Assembly: GCF_029051645.1 (NCBI RefSeq) | Contig: NZ_JAACFS010000009.1 | Location: forward strand, 124,001-188,000 | Direction: 5' to 3' | From: Bradyrhizobium sp. CSA112 | GTDB taxonomy: Bacteria > Pseudomonadota > Alphaproteobacteria > Rhizobiales > Xanthobacteraceae | DNA length: 64,000 bases | Position numbers and translations under genes: made by a program | Notes under the pieces: generated by a model | Database searches by the model: none | Told to the model about the DNA's origin: nothing | What the model saw: the letters and a program-made list of their open reading frames with translations, nothing else | In this document: positions 62,691 through 64,000 of the stretch, one piece after another | Layout: each line of letters starts with the position of its first letter | Numbering within the stretch: the stretch's first letter is position 1

Positions 62691-63539
62691 TCAGTCCAGC
62701 GCGCTTTGGGTGAAGAAATGCTTGCGAATCCGCTGCACCAATTCGGTGAAAGCGGGATCGGCCATCGCATCCAGCGAGCGCGGGCGCGGCAGCGGCACGT
62801 CGTAGATGGCGGCGATCGCGCCGGGACGCTCGGTCATGACCAGCACGCGGTCGGCGAGAAACACGGCTTCCGGTATGGAATGCGTGATCAGGAGAACAGT
62901 CTTGCCGGTCTCGCGTTGAATGCGCATCAGCTCAACGTTCATCTTTTCGCGCGTCATGGCGTCGAGCGCGCCGAACGGCTCGTCCATCAGCATGATCTTG
63001 GGATCGTGCACCAGCGCCCGGCAGATCGAGGCGCGTTGCTGCATGCCGCCCGAAAGCTGCCAAGGCAATTTCTTCTCGAAACCTTCCAGGCCGACCAGCT
63101 TCAACAGCGCTTTCGCCCGCGGCAGGTACTCGTTGCGCGGCAGTTTCTTCATGTCGATCGGCAACATCACGTTGGACAGGATGTTGCGCCATGGCAGCAG
63201 CAGCGCGTTCTGGAACACGATGCCGACATTGCCGTGCGGCTTCGTCACCGGCTCACCCTCGACCAGGATTTCGCCGGTCGACGGCGCGAGCAGCCCGGAG
63301 ATCATCTTCAAAAGCGTGGACTTGCCGCAGCCGGACGGGCCGACCACGACAAAGAACTCGCCCTCATTGATGTGGAAATCCAGCGGCCGCAGCGACGGCA
63401 CGTCGCCGTCGCGCGAGCGATAGGTTTTTGAGACGCCGGATAGCGTGATGCCCGGCGCAGCGCTACCTGCGCGATCTGACACCAGACGCAGATGTGCAGT
63501 TGGTTGGTCGATCTCGGTCGGTTTGGTCGCAGGGTTCAT
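62691..63539 (-). CDS. ABC transporter ATP-binding protein (nitrate/sulfonate/taurine class)
   Basis: A 282-residue ATPase. Walker A GPSGCGKST, Q-loop FQNALLLPWRNILSNV, signature LSGGMQQRAS and Walker B LMDEPFGALD are typical of the SsuB/TauB/NrtD class. An N-terminal extension of about 30 residues precedes the fold. It lies between the binding protein and the enolase-family gene. The permease of this importer is not in the window between 63540 and 58059, so it should lie further left of the start or beyond 64000. Confidence 0.9.
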   Translation of the reverse strand: MNPATKPTEIDQPTAHLRLVSDRAGSAAPGITLSGVSKTYRSRDGDVPSLRPLDFHINEGEFFVVVGPSGCGKSTLLKMISGLLAPSTGEILVEGEPVTKPHGNVGIVFQNALLLPWRNILSNVMLPIDMKKLPRNEYLPRAKALLKLVGLEGFEKKLPWQLSGGMQQRASICRALVHDPKIMLMDEPFGALDAMTREKMNVELMRIQRETGKTVLLITHSIPEAVFLADRVLVMTERPGAIAAIYDVPLPRPRSLDAMADPAFTELVQRIRKHFFTQSALD

Positions 63540-63571
63540 TCAGATGAGTCCATTCGGAAAAGTCTCTCCGC

Positions 63572-63692
63572 TCGTCGTCCCTGCGAAAGCAGGGACCCAT
63601 ACCCCGTGTCCTTTAGTTCGGGCACCCTGGCAGGGACCCGCTGTAACAACAAAGGCCGGTGGTTATGGGTCCCCGCGTGCGCGGGGACGACG
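63572..63692. repeat. Intergenic palindromic repeat, family D, copy 3
   Basis: cgtcgtccctgcgaaagcag and its complement at the far end (gcgcggggacgacg), with accataac-type inner arms. It lies between the binding-protein and ATPase genes. Confidence 0.87.
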
Positions 63693-63712
63693 ATAGAATT
63701 GTCAAAAGCAGA

Positions 63713-64000
63713 TCACGAACCGCCCTGCGGCAGGTAGTCGTTGGTATAAAACGCCTTCGGATTGTCCTTGGCCTTGGCATCCAATCCGCCATATTCGACC
63801 ATCAGATTGACCGTGTCGGTCATATTCTGGTCGGTCACCTGGAACGGCCGCTTGTTCTTGGTTTCAGCCGTCCGGTAGAGCGGGATCGTCAGCTCAAAAC
63901 CCTTCGTCAGCGTCTCGATCTTGCCGCCCTTCGGGTTGGCATCGAGGATCGACTGCGCCGCACCCTTCGGATCCTTCTCGGCGGCTTCGACCGCTTTCGT
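63713..64000 (-). CDS. ABC transporter substrate-binding protein, NMT1/THI5-like, C-terminal part only
   Basis: Reading frame to 64000 (96 codons including stop), cut by the window end. The last residues are NPKAFYTNDYLPQGGS, and EYGGLDAKAKDNPKAFYTND and VTDQNMTDTVNLM precede them. This is the C-terminal lobe of the NMT1/THI5 or SsuA-type binding proteins that partner TauB-like ATPases. The ligand is unknown: sulfonates, nitrate, pyrimidine precursors and aromatic acids are all known for the class. Confidence 0.8.
   Translation of the reverse strand, partial: TKAVEAAEKDPKGAAQSILDANPKGGKIETLTKGFELTIPLYRTAETKNKRPFQVTDQNMTDTVNLMVEYGGLDAKAKDNPKAFYTNDYLPQGGS

Noticed and set aside
1-64000. CRISPR arrays, tRNA or rRNA genes
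   Set aside because: Repeats present are dyads of several families without regular spacers, and I saw no tRNA-like arm pattern; I cannot exclude a tRNA by eye alone.

Overview
The window is GC-rich, densely coded alphaproteobacterial chromosome. Protein content (a CYP102-type fused P450, class III PHA synthase, WS/DGAT acyltransferase, paa operon, SBP/DppBCDF-type peptide transporters, DUF993, DUF445, OsmC fusions) and the many intergenic palindromes point to Bradyrhizobium or a close Nitrobacteraceae relative. The genus is inferred from family knowledge, not from a search. I see no rRNA, tRNA, CRISPR array, transposase or phage genes. About 56 genes can be supported; the last is cut by the window end.

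Layout. (1) 206-2581: a formamidase-like hydrolase divergent from an amidase-signature enzyme. (2) 2791-5909: a sulfite-oxidase-like molybdoprotein, an alpha/beta hydrolase-OsmC fusion and a YeeE/YedE sulfur-compound transporter. (3) 6128-14156, minus strand: phenylacetate degradation, reading paaX, paaA, paaB, paaC, paaD, paaE, paaI, paaK and an MDR oxidoreductase. A different palindromic repeat family sits at each of the B/C, D/E and E/I junctions. (4) 14351-28792: mostly lipid and polyester metabolism. It holds two paralogous lipase-like hydrolases, a phasin, PHA synthase PhaC with a short PhaE-like partner, a self-sufficient CYP102-type P450, an epoxide-hydrolase-like protein and a WS/DGAT acyltransferase. 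(5) 28891-45265: a peptide and amino-acid island with a D-amino-acid-dehydrogenase-like protein, two complete peptide ABC transporters, a gamma-glutamyltransferase-like enzyme, a DUF1028 protein and a RidA/CnbZ-like protein. (6) 45389-50487: an RND efflux pump, its adaptor and a TetR regulator. (7) 50794-57835: a class I-type P450, a Spy/LTXXQ protein, cytochrome c, an SGNH plus MBOAT acetylation pair, and two small related exported proteins. (8) 58059-64000, minus strand: a tightly packed catabolic operon (ABC uptake, enolase-superfamily enzyme, Gfo/Idh/MocA dehydrogenase, DUF993 aldolase-like protein, TIM-barrel isomerase) of unknown substrate.

How it fits together. The paa genes activate phenylacetate to its CoA ester, epoxidise the ring and recycle dead-end thioesters. 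The lipid region combines storage polymer and wax/triacylglycerol synthesis with fatty-acid hydroxylation. The peptide island could import peptides, cleave gamma-glutamyl bonds and oxidise D-amino acids, with an imine deaminase for reactive products. The terminal operon has the parts of an oxidation-dehydration-aldol cleavage route. The least explained stretches are this terminal operon, the GGT/DUF1028/double-ABC island and the multi-family palindromes inside operons.
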